The position numbers were made by a program, and so were the translations under genes. A model generated the notes under the pieces. It did no database searches. It was not told the origin of the DNA and was given only the letters and a program-made list of their open reading frames with translations. This document shows, piece after piece, positions 46,463 to 55,920 of a DNA stretch of 64,000 bases. The first letter of the stretch is position 1. Each line of letters begins with the position of its first letter. The DNA comes from Tunturiibacter gelidiferens (lineage in GTDB: Bacteria > Acidobacteriota > Terriglobia > Terriglobales > Acidobacteriaceae), in assembly GCF_014201335.1 (NCBI RefSeq), contig NZ_JACHEB010000008.1, positions 1 to 64,000 on the forward strand, written 5' to 3'.

Positions 46463-47739
46463 TCACTTGGAAGCTACGCACGGAACCTGTTTCGGCTTCG
46501 GGGCCAATGCCGCATATCTCGGGCCAAGCTTGGTGATCTCTGTGCGCAGTGCGTCGTCGTCCATCCCGCCTGCGTCATAAATGATCTTCCCTTGGGCGTC
46601 GATCAGCGTCGTTCGCGGAATCCCGAATGATCCCAAGAGCCTTTCTATCTCCTCATCCCAATCGTGGAAGTCAGGCCAGTTGTAGCCCTTCTTCGCTAGA
46701 AACTCGGTGGCAGTGTTAGCTTCTTCGTCCTGGTCGACTGCAAGCAGAACCAAGCCCTTGTCTTTCGCTTCGCCATAAATCCGGGCAAGTTGAGGCAGAG
46801 CTTCTACACGGGCCGCAACACGTGGCCCAGAAATCGAGCAAAACTGGCTTGCCCGGAATGAGTCAAGTGCAACTACCTTGCCGTCCGCAGATCTCAGCTT
46901 CAGAGAGGGAACCTGATCGCCCGTCATCATGACGTCTCCGAAGTCCTTTCGAGGATCGGGGAAATTCTGTATCAGCTTGGCGTCGGACGGCGGGATGAAC
47001 ACGAAAAGACTCTCATTCACTGGACCGTTCAGTTCAGCCTTGGTGAAGACCGTGGTTGGCTCCTGTTCCAGCGGAATGCGGCTCCCACCGCTTACAAGAT
47101 AGGTGCGGGCGTGTTCGGCCATCTTCATCACTGTCTGGTGAGTCTCGTCGATCCAGATCGTCTTATCGAACGAGTCCCCGGGTGAGGCGCGTTTCTGATC
47201 AAAGCTTTGAAAGCGAACAACATGACAGGAGATCTTGTGGCCGTTCACTATGAGAGTCGTATCCGGGAGGCGGTCTGCCGATTTGAGAGTTTTGGCCAGA
47301 GCGCCCATATTCTTCCTGAGATTTTCGGCCTGGAACATCGCCGACTCAGTCATCCCTATCACCGTTTGTTGGCTCGCTGTCCCAATCGCCTGAGGCTTCG
47401 CTGTATACCGATGCTCATCTGCGCGGTAAGTCCAGACGGTCTTCCCGTCTGCCACCTTCATCGCGTTACCGCTACTTGAACGCCCCTCATAGTGAAAGCG
47501 ATCTCCCGAAGACTGAGCGGCAGTAATGATTGTCTTATCCCAATAATGAGAGTAGTTGGTGCTTGAAGTACGCTCCTCTACCGATTCGATGTAATAGGAC
47601 TTTGCGTCCGCGTACTGCTGGGCTACCTGCTTGATCATTCAAGGCCCTCCGAGGAAGTCGGAGAAGCCGCAGTTTGCGCGAACACTGCCGCTGCACCAAT
47701 TACTGTCAGCACTGCAAATACTGAGAGTTGGCATCTCAT
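46463..47739 (-). pseudogene. exported TlpA/thioredoxin-like protein gene disrupted by frameshifts
   Basis: Two pieces. A strong start (GGAGG, ATG 47739) opens a signal peptide (MRCQLSVFAVLTVIGAAAVF, then AQTAAS) that ends at TGA 47635-47637. The main frame of 391 codons opens at the overlapping ATG (47638) in another register and lacks any signal. It has a LolA/DUF2092-like N-terminal half (KTVWTYRADEHRYTAKP) and a TlpA-like C-terminal half. In the main frame the active-site area reads FRASQFCSISGPRVAARVEAL, here FRASQFCSIS and GPRVAARVEAL; in the next frame 46807-46851 reads KPVLLDFWATCCGPC, the proper thioredoxin strand and CxxC. So one shift enters and another leaves that register, and a third separates the signal peptide. 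Confidence 0.8.
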
Positions 47740-48220
47740 AATAGCCTCCGAACTCCGGCCCAAATTCTAACCACGAAAGGGTGTCTCTTCCAGCTAGCCG
47801 AATCCCGCAAACGAAGTCTTTGACCAAGTTCGAATCTCTCGCTCACGCCTTCGCGCATGAAATTTTGAACACTCACCTGGCGACCAGTCGAGTGACGGCA
47901 TAACGTTGTGCTCGGTGGCGAAAGTGGAAGAGTGGAGATACGGCAGCAGATGTGCCGGTGCGACCCTCCGTCGCGCTAGATTCTTTCGATTCTGCCCTCA
48001 GACCGCCCCTGGAACTAACTCTGGACTACTTTTTGGGTGCTCTGCCCGTGTCTCTTCAGTCGGCCAATGACAAACTGCTCAGCTGGATCCTCAGCCCGGT
48101 GCTGATCCGCCTGCGTCGGTTGTGCGTATCGCAGAACCATCCAGGTCTCTCGATGAGAGAACTCTCTCCACGGCCCTCTACGGATATTGCAAGGAAGACA
48201 GGCAACTGCCCCAGTCCGTC
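47740..48220. other. 481-base region without a clear gene
   Basis: A 90-codon + strand frame (47952-48224) has no ribosome site, no recognised family and runs into the antisense of the next gene. It may be decayed sequence. Contains GCCAATGACAA (48063-48073), identical to 11 bases of the repeat cluster at 49324-49334. Confidence 0.35.
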
Positions 48221-49177
48221 TTAGCGCGAACCCACAAGTTCTGCAATGCGGGAATACTGACGCCGAGCTTCGTTGTGCGAACCAATAACCGGGCTATGTT
48301 TGATCTTGCGCCGGACGTCTTGAACAGCCGTATAGGCATATCTTTTGAAACGATCCGCGACCGGGTGCTTGCCGGGAGAGGAGGGTGTAATTCCGGCCCG
48401 ACGCAGATAGTAGTTAGCTTTAAAAAGATTCTCCCAGGCATGTTCATGAAACTGAAAATTGATATTTAGGCTTACAGAGACGTTATCTCCGTTTTGGAGC
48501 CAGTGCGGCGTGTTGACCGGGCTGTGTACTCCGATGCCCGGGCAAAGATGGTAAACCATGGCGCGCGGTTCATACTCTGGTTTGTACACCGCCGAAAGAT
48601 TGTTCACCATCCAATACTTTTCCAGTTCGGCATCCGGGAGCACGTCCTTGTCGGCGCGATCGAAAAAGTGAATATCCTTGTCACCCTTGATTTGAAACAG
48701 CCATGAGCATTCACGGTCGATGTGGTATTCGGTAACTCGGTTCGGTGAGGTAATAAAGAGAATTGCTTCAAACCACTTGATTTGTTCCAGGATCTCTTTG
48801 CCGGCAAGATCCAGAATTTCGCAGATGCAGTTTTCGAAGACTTCACGGTATCCAGGTTCGCGCTCGATATGCTTGAGGATGATCCAGGTTTGTCCCGTTT
48901 CAATCTCATGTACCAGACTGTTGAGATCGCTCTTTGCCCAATCGCGCGGATCAAGCCTTGAATTCCCCGCTGACGCTCCACGCTCGACGTGGATGTCTCC
49001 CTTCGGATGATGCGGATTTTCCCGCGTGGCTATTCGTTGGGATAACTCGGCCAGCGCTCGAAGTTCAAATAGTGGATTCGCGGAAAGAGCGTGCTGAACT
49101 TCATGGGGAAGTCGATTGAAATTTTGCGAAAAGACGTCGCGATCACAACGAACGATAGATTCTTGCTGAACCAGCAT
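48221..49177 (-). CDS. JmjC/cupin_8-like protein, paralogue A
   Basis: 318 residues, no signal peptide. The central part resembles the JmjC/cupin_8 fold of Fe(II)/2-oxoglutarate oxygenases: ITSPNRVTEYHIDRECSWLF gives H152-x-D154, and GIGVHSPVNTPHWLQNGD gives the third ligand, probably H225. Between them is FFDRADKDVLPDAELEKYW. About half of the residues of this region match the divergent gene at 49402. In this superfamily members hydroxylate proteins, tRNA or small molecules; the substrate here is unknown. The two genes are back to back with 224 bases between. Confidence 0.75.
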   Translation of the reverse strand: MLVQQESIVRCDRDVFSQNFNRLPHEVQHALSANPLFELRALAELSQRIATRENPHHPKGDIHVERGASAGNSRLDPRDWAKSDLNSLVHEIETGQTWIILKHIEREPGYREVFENCICEILDLAGKEILEQIKWFEAILFITSPNRVTEYHIDRECSWLFQIKGDKDIHFFDRADKDVLPDAELEKYWMVNNLSAVYKPEYEPRAMVYHLCPGIGVHSPVNTPHWLQNGDNVSVSLNINFQFHEHAWENLFKANYYLRRAGITPSSPGKHPVADRFKRYAYTAVQDVRRKIKHSPVIGSHNEARRQYSRIAELVGSR

Positions 49178-49306
49178 TGGACATCCTCTCTTGAGCTAAG
49201 TCGCACGAACTGCGACCGAGTCCTAAGGCAAAACAGGCAGTACACAATCAATCATCTACCCCCACATCACTACATGTCATTGCTTCCGATACCGTTCGAC
49301 ATCATT

Positions 49307-49334
49307 TGACAATCGGATGACAAGCCAATGACAA
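49307..49334. promoter_or_regulatory. three TGACAA repeats at exact 11-bp spacing between the JmjC-like genes
   Basis: TGACAA at 49307-49312, 49318-49323 and 49329-49334; the last two are ATGACAA. An inverted ATGACA (TGTCAT) lies at 49275-49280. The spacing puts the copies on one face of the helix, as for a regulator array. A 6-bp hairpin GTCGCA-CGAAC-TGCGAC (49200-49216) lies nearer the minus-strand gene. Confidence 0.5.
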
Positions 49335-49401
49335 CTGCGGGCTGCGGACGAGGTCTTCTTATCGGGAGGGATAAGATCATCTAGTTTTCAGAGGGGAGTT
49401 T

Positions 49402-50328
49402 ATGTCAGCCCAGAGTGTAATCACCTCGGACCTAAGATCGGAAGGCACAGTTTTCGGTTTTGACACGCCTCGATTCCGAGAAGACTTTGACGAAAAGTCA
49501 TTCGAGTTTAGACACGTCTTTAGTGTCGGACATCCCCTCTTTACTCGGGAGCGTATGCGTCATCTACTGACCAATCCCGCAACAAAGAACAATGTTTATT
49601 ACAACGCTGGCGACATTCGTGTCGACCAACGCTGGGATTCTGTGCCCGCGCGAACAAAGCCGGTGGAAGAGGTCTTCGATTCAGTAGAAAACTCGGGCGC
49701 ATGGATCGCGCTGTTACGCGTGAATGAGGATCCTGAATATAACTCCCTGCTGGAAGATTGCTTACGGGAGCTGAAGCAGCTGAGCGGGCGGGTTATCGAC
49801 GATGACAAAAAAACACAAGAAGCAGATATCTACATAACTTCGCCGAAACGCGTGACCATGTACCACATCGACCCTATCTGTAATTTCTTAATGCAGATCA
49901 GCGGAGAAAAACAGATCCACATCTTCGATCGCAAAGATCGAGATGTGTTGCCCGAGGAAGAGTTGGAACGATACTGGTCGTTGAACGACTACTCAGTAAC
50001 TTATCGGCAGGAGTTGGAGGATCGCGCAAAGGTGTTCACTTTACGCCCCGGCACCGGCGTCCATATCCCCTTGAACAATCCACATTGGGTCGAGAACGGC
50101 GATGAAATATCCGTCTCCCTAAGTATTAACTACCAATATAAAGACGATCGACGCAAAAACATCTACTTGGCTAATTACTATCTACGACAAGCGGGCCTAA
50201 ATCCGAAGCCTCCGGGAAATTCACAAATAATAGATCACATGAAGGCATCCGCGGTTACTGTTGGTCGAAAAATAGACAACCAATTCAAGAAATTGAAACC
50301 GACAAAACAGAGTGCCACGAAGATCTGA
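49402..50328 (+). CDS. JmjC/cupin_8-like protein, paralogue B
   Basis: 308 residues, ribosome site AGGGGAG. ITSPKRVTMYHIDPICNFLM gives H155-x-D157 and GTGVHIPLNNPHWVENGD gives H228 as the likely third ligand. It shares FDRKDRDVLPEEELERYW and ANYYLRQAGLNP with paralogue A (FDRADKDVLPDAELEKYW, ANYYLRRAGITP). Following on the same strand are an ABC exporter and a GT-C-like membrane enzyme, so it may act on something that these export or glycosylate. The proposed enzyme class rests on the metal triad; binding of 2-oxoglutarate is not shown. Confidence 0.77.
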   Translation: MSAQSVITSDLRSEGTVFGFDTPRFREDFDEKSFEFRHVFSVGHPLFTRERMRHLLTNPATKNNVYYNAGDIRVDQRWDSVPARTKPVEEVFDSVENSGAWIALLRVNEDPEYNSLLEDCLRELKQLSGRVIDDDKKTQEADIYITSPKRVTMYHIDPICNFLMQISGEKQIHIFDRKDRDVLPEEELERYWSLNDYSVTYRQELEDRAKVFTLRPGTGVHIPLNNPHWVENGDEISVSLSINYQYKDDRRKNIYLANYYLRQAGLNPKPPGNSQIIDHMKASAVTVGRKIDNQFKKLKPTKQSATKI

Positions 50329-50476
50329 CACTCCGGCAAAACGCTTTCGATCGCCTACGGAACTCACATTGCAGATAACCTTCAACGACAGATGCAGAAT
50401 CGGTGACCTTCTCACCTAGTTTCCAATCCCGGAGGAGGTGGCCAGGTGTTGACGGTTCCCACCTGGCATCAAGAAG
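50329..50476. other. 148-base spacer with a small hairpin before the ABC exporter
   Basis: CCAGGTG-TTGACGGTTCC-CACCTGG is a 7-bp hairpin about 10-35 bases ahead of the exporter start, after a GGAGGAGG purine block. It could be an attenuator or expose and hide a ribosome site. No precursor-peptide gene is visible here. Confidence 0.35.
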
Positions 50477-52291
50477 ATGAAGACGCAAGAGTTTGGTGCT
50501 TCGCACCCCGAGCCGAACCGACGCAAAGTGATCTCTGAGATATGGTCACTGGTCCAACCGCGCCGATGGTCGCTCGCGGGAGCATTGCTCTTGATGATTG
50601 TGGAACGATGTTGCAGCTTTTTTGTACCTGTCTCGTCGCGCTTTTTGATTAACGATGTCATGTATCGACATCAGACAAGTCGACTACCCCTGATCCTCGG
50701 GGCTGTTGTCGTCTCCACATTTATCAGCGCAACCATAACCTACTTCTTAGATCGCTATCTTGGAGTCACCGGCCAGCGCCTTGTCGCAGAGTTGCGGGCA
50801 CAGGTTCAGGCTCATGTCGGTCGCCTACCTATTTCCTTCTACGATAAAAACCGTACCGGTACCCTGGTCGCTCGCATCATGACAGACGTTGAGAGCGTCC
50901 GCAACTTGGTTGGCGCCGGCCTCCTGGACTTTGTGGGGGGAATCCTCACAGCTGTTATCGCTCTAGCCATACTCATCCACATCAGCATTCCCATGACCGT
51001 ACTCACAATTGGTCTCTTGATTTCTTTTGGTTGGTTTTTGAAGAGAGCCCTCGGAGTCACGCGCCCCCTCTTTCGTGAGCGCTCTCGCATTAGTGCAGAG
51101 GTCACGGGACGACTCACCGAATCGCTCAACGGGATAAGAGTTGTTAAGGGCTATCACGCCGAAGCCAGCGAGGCCCGCATTTTTGTGGAAGGTGCGAATC
51201 GCATCCTCAAGAACATCACACTTTCGATCACCTCTCAAGCCTTCTTGTCGCTTTGTAAGACGATGGTCTTAGGGGCTGTTGGTGCGTTCATTATGTTTCT
51301 CGGTGCAAGGGAGGTCAATGCGCATCGCCTCGACGTCGGCGGTTACGTAGAATTCACCATGCTTCTCGCCTTTATGGTCGCGCCTATCGCAATGTCGGTC
51401 AGCATTGGAACTCAACTGACGGAGGCTTTCGCCGGATTCGACCGCACCCTGGAAGTCCTCAACGAACCTGAAGAAGACGGAGAGTCCGGTCGTACAGCAG
51501 CACTCGAACCGATCATAGGGCACATCACATTCAAGAACGTAACCTTTGCTTATGTTCCAGGTGAGCCTGTGCTACACGGCCTCACGTTCGACTCCGAACC
51601 TGGCACGGTCACTGCCCTGGTGGGCTCATCCGGATCGGGAAAATCAACTGTAATTTCGCTCATCTGCGGTTTCCACTCTGCTGGCTCGGGCCAGGTTTCA
51701 ATCGACAACGTGGACCTCAGCACGATCCGACTTAGCAATCTTCGTCAACAGCTTGGTGTTGTGCTCCAGGAAACCTTTTTGTTCGATGGCACTATTCGAG
51801 AAAATATTCTCTTTAGTCGTCCGAAGGCGACCGACGAGCAACTGTACCAAGCCTGCCGTATAGCCCGGGTCGACCAATTCGCTGAGTGCTTTCCCGAGCG
51901 ATACGAAACTATCGTTGGTGAGCGAGGCATCAGATTGTCTGGCGGCCAGCGTCAGCGAATCTCCATCGCTCGCGCCATCCTCGCCGACCCTCGTATCCTC
52001 ATTCTGGATGAGGCTACCAGCTCCCTCGACTCAGAATCTGAAGCCCTTATCCAGAGTGGCCTGAACTACCTCATGCAAGGTCGCACGACTTTTGTCATTG
52101 CCCATCGCCTCTCAACCATTCGGCGTGCCGACCAGATCCTCGTGCTCGAGATGGGACGCATAGTCGAGCGTGGCAACCACGAAACCCTTTACCGACGCCA
52201 GGGACGGTATTTCGATCTCTACACTCGTCAACATGGCCTCGAGGCCAATCTCTTTTTGGCTCCTGGAGAAGGCGACAAGGTGATGCAATGA
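50477..52291 (+). CDS. ABC exporter half-transporter (MsbA/lipid or peptide type)
   Basis: 604 residues, membrane domain (about 30-320, six helices) fused to the ATPase domain (about 345-590). Walker A GSSGSGKST near 383, signature LSGGQRQRISIARAIL near 487, Walker B ILILDEATSSLD near 508 and H-loop FVIAHRLSTI. It works as a homodimer pumping substrate outward. No N-terminal peptidase C39 domain, so it is not of the bacteriocin-processing kind. The family moves lipids, drugs, peptides and glycolipids; the neighbours suggest a modified product, which is inference. Confidence 0.92.
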   Translation: MKTQEFGASHPEPNRRKVISEIWSLVQPRRWSLAGALLLMIVERCCSFFVPVSSRFLINDVMYRHQTSRLPLILGAVVVSTFISATITYFLDRYLGVTGQRLVAELRAQVQAHVGRLPISFYDKNRTGTLVARIMTDVESVRNLVGAGLLDFVGGILTAVIALAILIHISIPMTVLTIGLLISFGWFLKRALGVTRPLFRERSRISAEVTGRLTESLNGIRVVKGYHAEASEARIFVEGANRILKNITLSITSQAFLSLCKTMVLGAVGAFIMFLGAREVNAHRLDVGGYVEFTMLLAFMVAPIAMSVSIGTQLTEAFAGFDRTLEVLNEPEEDGESGRTAALEPIIGHITFKNVTFAYVPGEPVLHGLTFDSEPGTVTALVGSSGSGKSTVISLICGFHSAGSGQVSIDNVDLSTIRLSNLRQQLGVVLQETFLFDGTIRENILFSRPKATDEQLYQACRIARVDQFAECFPERYETIVGERGIRLSGGQRQRISIARAILADPRILILDEATSSLDSESEALIQSGLNYLMQGRTTFVIAHRLSTIRRADQILVLEMGRIVERGNHETLYRRQGRYFDLYTRQHGLEANLFLAPGEGDKVMQ

Positions 52292-52395
52292 GTATGCCAG
52301 CAGGCCGTGGACATGTGTGACTCGAAGGTTGCGGCGCAATGCCGCGAATGGAGGGTTCGCATCCATACCATACCTTGCCGGGACAAATTTTTAGC

Positions 52396-53916
52396 ATGAC
52401 TACCCCGAAACCATCCTTCTTGTTAGGCTCTCTCATACCACGATGGGCCATGCTATCGTTTTTTATCTCGGCGGTGTTTCTTTACCTACGAACCTTTCTC
52501 CTCCCCGCTGTCCCCTTACTCACTGTGGGCGATGAGTCACACTACTTTCTTCATGCTCTTCGCATGATGCATGGACAGTTGCCGTATAAAGACTACTTCA
52601 CATTTGTCCCTCCTGGGACCGATCTACTCTATGTTGGCATCTTCCGGCTTTTGGGGGTTCATCAATGGGTAGTGCAAGGCCTATTAGTTTTTCTAGGTCT
52701 CTTTCTTATTTCCATCGTAATGTGGGACGCCCAAAAGGTGCTACGTACCTCGTCCGCGATTCTGACAACCTTGCTATTTCTCGTATTCGATGTCAATAGT
52801 GCCCTCGATGCGACGCACCATTGGTGGAGCGTTCTTCTCGTGATGACGGCGATTGGCGTGTTGCTTGGCGGAAGATCGCCGGCAAGAATCGTTCTGGCAG
52901 GCTCTCTGTGCGGCTTTGCCACACTTTTTACGCAGACGTACGGTTGCCTCAGCCTGCTTGCAATCGCTCTTTATCTTGTTTTGACAACCGACGGCGTTGG
53001 ACGCATACAAAATCTAGTCCGCGAACTCCTCTTGCTTTGCCTACCCTTTGTCCTTGTCGTAATTCCCGTTGTTGGGTATTACTCTGATCTCATCGGATTC
53101 CGGACACTTACGTATTGGACAATCTACTATCCGTTAGTTTTTTTCCACGCACAAGAAAATAGCCCTCTGGCATTCTTCAGAACCCCACGGTTTCATGGAA
53201 TGAGCGGCATTCATCTCCTTATTTCCTTCATCTTCATGCATACCGTGGTCCCACTCATCTACATCCTGTGTGCAATTCGCCTAACTCGAGAAAAACGACG
53301 AATGGATCCACTCCAGTGGAGGAAAATCCTTCTTCTCACTCTCGTGGGTTCGGCGCTCTTCGTCTCGATTATGAGCGCGCCCACATTTCTTCGTCTATGT
53401 GCAGTGGGACCTCCCGCTATCATTCTCTGCGTCTGGTATCTCGATAGACCTTCCGGACCGCACTATTGGTCAACCATTGCACTATGGGGCGCAGCGATTA
53501 TTTCCATCTTGTACCTGCCCATTAGTCGCCAATTACATCGACATGTCACAGTCAACCTTCCAACGGGGCGAGTTGCGTTTATCAACGATCAGCAATATGA
53601 CAAAGTGCTGTGGCTCGCGCAACACACACATCCAGGTGAGACTTTTCTAAACGACACTAATGCCGCTTTTGCCCTATCCCTGGAGAGTCCGGGCCCTTTA
53701 GACTTCGTGACGACAACAGAGTTTACCCGGCCACAGCAGGTTGACGCACTGATTCTATCGATGACAAATCATCAAACGCGCTACGTCTACCTCTACCCCA
53801 CGCTAACTGCTCCCATCCTTACGAAGAACAATCTGGAGCCATTTCTCAGATACCTAGGTGAAAACTATCACCTGGTTGCAATTTTCTCTGATGGGCAAAT
53901 CCTAGAACGGAACTGA
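52396..53916 (+). CDS. polytopic membrane glycosyltransferase of the GT-C type (GT39/ArnT-like)
   Basis: About 506 residues from the ATG at 52396; an ATG at 52339 would add 19 residues. Around ten or more membrane helices. The first loop has VGDESHYFLHALRMMHGQLP with the acidic DE pair and KDYFTFVPPGTDLLYVGIF, matching GT-C enzymes that use lipid-phosphate sugars. A C-terminal soluble domain (FINDQQYDKVLWLAQHTHPG) completes it. Follows the ABC exporter by about 100 bases on the same strand. Acceptor and sugar are unknown; the class is likely, the activity inferred. Confidence 0.78.
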   Translation: MTTPKPSFLLGSLIPRWAMLSFFISAVFLYLRTFLLPAVPLLTVGDESHYFLHALRMMHGQLPYKDYFTFVPPGTDLLYVGIFRLLGVHQWVVQGLLVFLGLFLISIVMWDAQKVLRTSSAILTTLLFLVFDVNSALDATHHWWSVLLVMTAIGVLLGGRSPARIVLAGSLCGFATLFTQTYGCLSLLAIALYLVLTTDGVGRIQNLVRELLLLCLPFVLVVIPVVGYYSDLIGFRTLTYWTIYYPLVFFHAQENSPLAFFRTPRFHGMSGIHLLISFIFMHTVVPLIYILCAIRLTREKRRMDPLQWRKILLLTLVGSALFVSIMSAPTFLRLCAVGPPAIILCVWYLDRPSGPHYWSTIALWGAAIISILYLPISRQLHRHVTVNLPTGRVAFINDQQYDKVLWLAQHTHPGETFLNDTNAAFALSLESPGPLDFVTTTEFTRPQQVDALILSMTNHQTRYVYLYPTLTAPILTKNNLEPFLRYLGENYHLVAIFSDGQILERN

Positions 53917-54027
53917 AGAGAAAACCGCACTGCCAAACGTGGTTGGTGAAAAAGCTTGCGGCGAGAAGGAGTCTTCCCGCCGCGAGTGGGTATTCGATCG
54001 TTTCGTACGGCCGAGTCGGTCGACTCG

Positions 54028-55698
54028 TTACTTGGTTCCGGGTGCGAAGGAGACGCCGCGGAGCACCTCCGCAAATTCGGCCTTGTGCACGACGGTAAAC
54101 TTCTCCTTGCCCGCCTTTGTCGGATCGGTGTTGCTAAGTGTGTCCGTGATCGCGACAAGGCGGTTTGGGTCAGCACCTACATCGCCGGCGCCGCTGATGG
54201 TTGAGGTGATTCCATAGATCGTGACTTTTCCATTCCTATCTGTGGTTCCGGTAATGTTGCGGATTCCATCGGTCGCGGGCGCCCACGGCAGGTTTGTGGC
54301 TGAGTTGTTGCCGGTGGGATAGCGATTTACGGTGTATGGAACGCCGAGTTCCAAGCCGGTCTGCAGCGTGTAGGCCAGGTTCCAGGTCTGGGTGGAGGCG
54401 TTGAAGATCCACTTCTGAATGCCCGCCGCGGTTTGTGCGGCGGCGTGAGTGTAGAGGGTGATATCGCCGGCGAACTGGTCGCCTTCGTCAGCAACATACA
54501 AGGTGTCAGCGTTCGCGAAAAACAGGCCGAAGGGAGCTGCGACCGGGTTAGCGGACTTCGCCAGTGCGGTTGGGAAACCTGCGAGTATGCACATGTTGTT
54601 TGCCAGCCCTGCGGTTTGCAGCGTACTCAGGTTGACAGGAAGAGGAGAGATTGGAAGCGGTGCTCCAACGGCCGGGATGCCTACACCCTTGGGGCAAGCG
54701 GTGCCGGTGGTGTCAACGAAGTAAACAGTGTCGACTCCATTGCTGCCGCTTCCCTTGGTAAAGTAGACGACGTCGTTGAAGATGGTCAGGCCGCGAAAGT
54801 TGTCGTCCTTGCCGATCTTGTCGGCTTTGTCACCGAGTTGGGTGACGGAAAAGCTGGCGAGCGGCGTGGGCGCTTCGGGTGTCTGGAAGCTTTCGGGAGC
54901 GGTCGAAGGCTCGATGAACTGTGCGCCCGCGCCCAGAACAACGCCGTTAGGCTGCGGGTTCGAGCCATTGCCTGCGTTGCCTGCGGTGTAGAAGAAGTTC
55001 TCGCCATCACTGTTGTTGAGGATTGCGGCGCGGCCGTTATTGCCACTATAAGCGTTGGTCTCGGTGAAGGTGAACTTGCCATTGCGGCTGACGGTGGCAA
55101 CAGCGCGGTAGAAGTTGATGCCGACCGGATTGGTGGGATCGATCGCGCCGGGGGTGTTGGAGTTCGAGGCGTCGATGGTGTCGATCGGGGCGACGTAGCC
55201 CATTAAAGTAACAAACTTGCCGTCGGTGGAGAGGTTGAGCGCAATCTCGGACTTGGAGCTGAAGCTGGTGACGAGCTGGTCGCTCTCGGTCCGGATGTTT
55301 CTCAGGGAGCTATTGGGGACTTCAAGACTGTCGAGTACGAATCCCGATGGAGTGAGCTGGTCGAGGAAGATCTTCGCGGCCATTCCAAAAGAGGGGTCAG
55401 GAATGACGTTGTTAAAGACGAAGGGGTACTTACCGTTGTTGGTTGCGGCGACGCAGGGTCCAACGGTGTTGGCGCAGTTTGGCGGAAGCAAAGCCCCGAC
55501 TTTTACGTTGTTAGCATTGTCGTCGTAGACGCTGCGGCTGACGACCAGATTGCCCGGAAAAAAATGGATTCTGGCTTCGAATTCCGGCTCTTGGGCAACG
55601 GCAGGCACGCTGACAGCGAATGCGCCGAGAGAGAGCGTGGCGAATACTTTTAGGAAGAGGTGCTGCGAGTTGCAGGCCTTTGAAAAGGAAAATCGCAT
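54028..55698 (-). CDS. large exported protein, beta-propeller-like, unknown function
   Basis: 556 residues from the ATG at 55698 (GGAGAC upstream); the frame runs to 55872 unsupported. Signal peptide (about 1-35, ending SVPAVAQ). Repeated phrases of the kind DDNFRGLTIFNDVVYFTKGS and LFFANADTLYVADEGD look like propeller blades in extracellular sugar- or surface-related proteins of Acidobacteria. Four Cys in two pairs (PNCANTVGPC, CPKG...NMC). No enzyme motif. A 6-bp hairpin (54012-54027) sits just after the stop. Confidence 0.7.
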   Translation of the reverse strand: MRFSFSKACNSQHLFLKVFATLSLGAFAVSVPAVAQEPEFEARIHFFPGNLVVSRSVYDDNANNVKVGALLPPNCANTVGPCVAATNNGKYPFVFNNVIPDPSFGMAAKIFLDQLTPSGFVLDSLEVPNSSLRNIRTESDQLVTSFSSKSEIALNLSTDGKFVTLMGYVAPIDTIDASNSNTPGAIDPTNPVGINFYRAVATVSRNGKFTFTETNAYSGNNGRAAILNNSDGENFFYTAGNAGNGSNPQPNGVVLGAGAQFIEPSTAPESFQTPEAPTPLASFSVTQLGDKADKIGKDDNFRGLTIFNDVVYFTKGSGSNGVDTVYFVDTTGTACPKGVGIPAVGAPLPISPLPVNLSTLQTAGLANNMCILAGFPTALAKSANPVAAPFGLFFANADTLYVADEGDQFAGDITLYTHAAAQTAAGIQKWIFNASTQTWNLAYTLQTGLELGVPYTVNRYPTGNNSATNLPWAPATDGIRNITGTTDRNGKVTIYGITSTISGAGDVGADPNRLVAITDTLSNTDPTKAGKEKFTVVHKAEFAEVLRGVSFAPGTK

Positions 55699-55920
55699 TG
55701 TGTCTCCAGTGAGTAGAAATACGTCGTTCGAGGTACCAGACGACTCTATGCCCGGAGTATTAGTAGCTTGTAAATTCATCCGCTGCGGCCATTTGCGGCG
55801 TGCTCGAGAATTCGAGCGATACACGCTTCTCTTTAATGGCGCCACGGGCAAAGTCAAATGGTTAGAACGCATATCTATCTGCTACCTCATAGATGAAGTA
55901 GCGCTTTGTCTAACTGCCCA

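Noticed and set aside
47952..48224. 90-codon + strand frame
   Set aside because: No ribosome site or known family; overlaps the end of the JmjC-like gene on the other strand. Possibly decayed sequence.
50329..50476. Precursor peptide for the ABC exporter
   Set aside because: No frame of plausible length with start and ribosome site; a short GTG frame ends after four codons.
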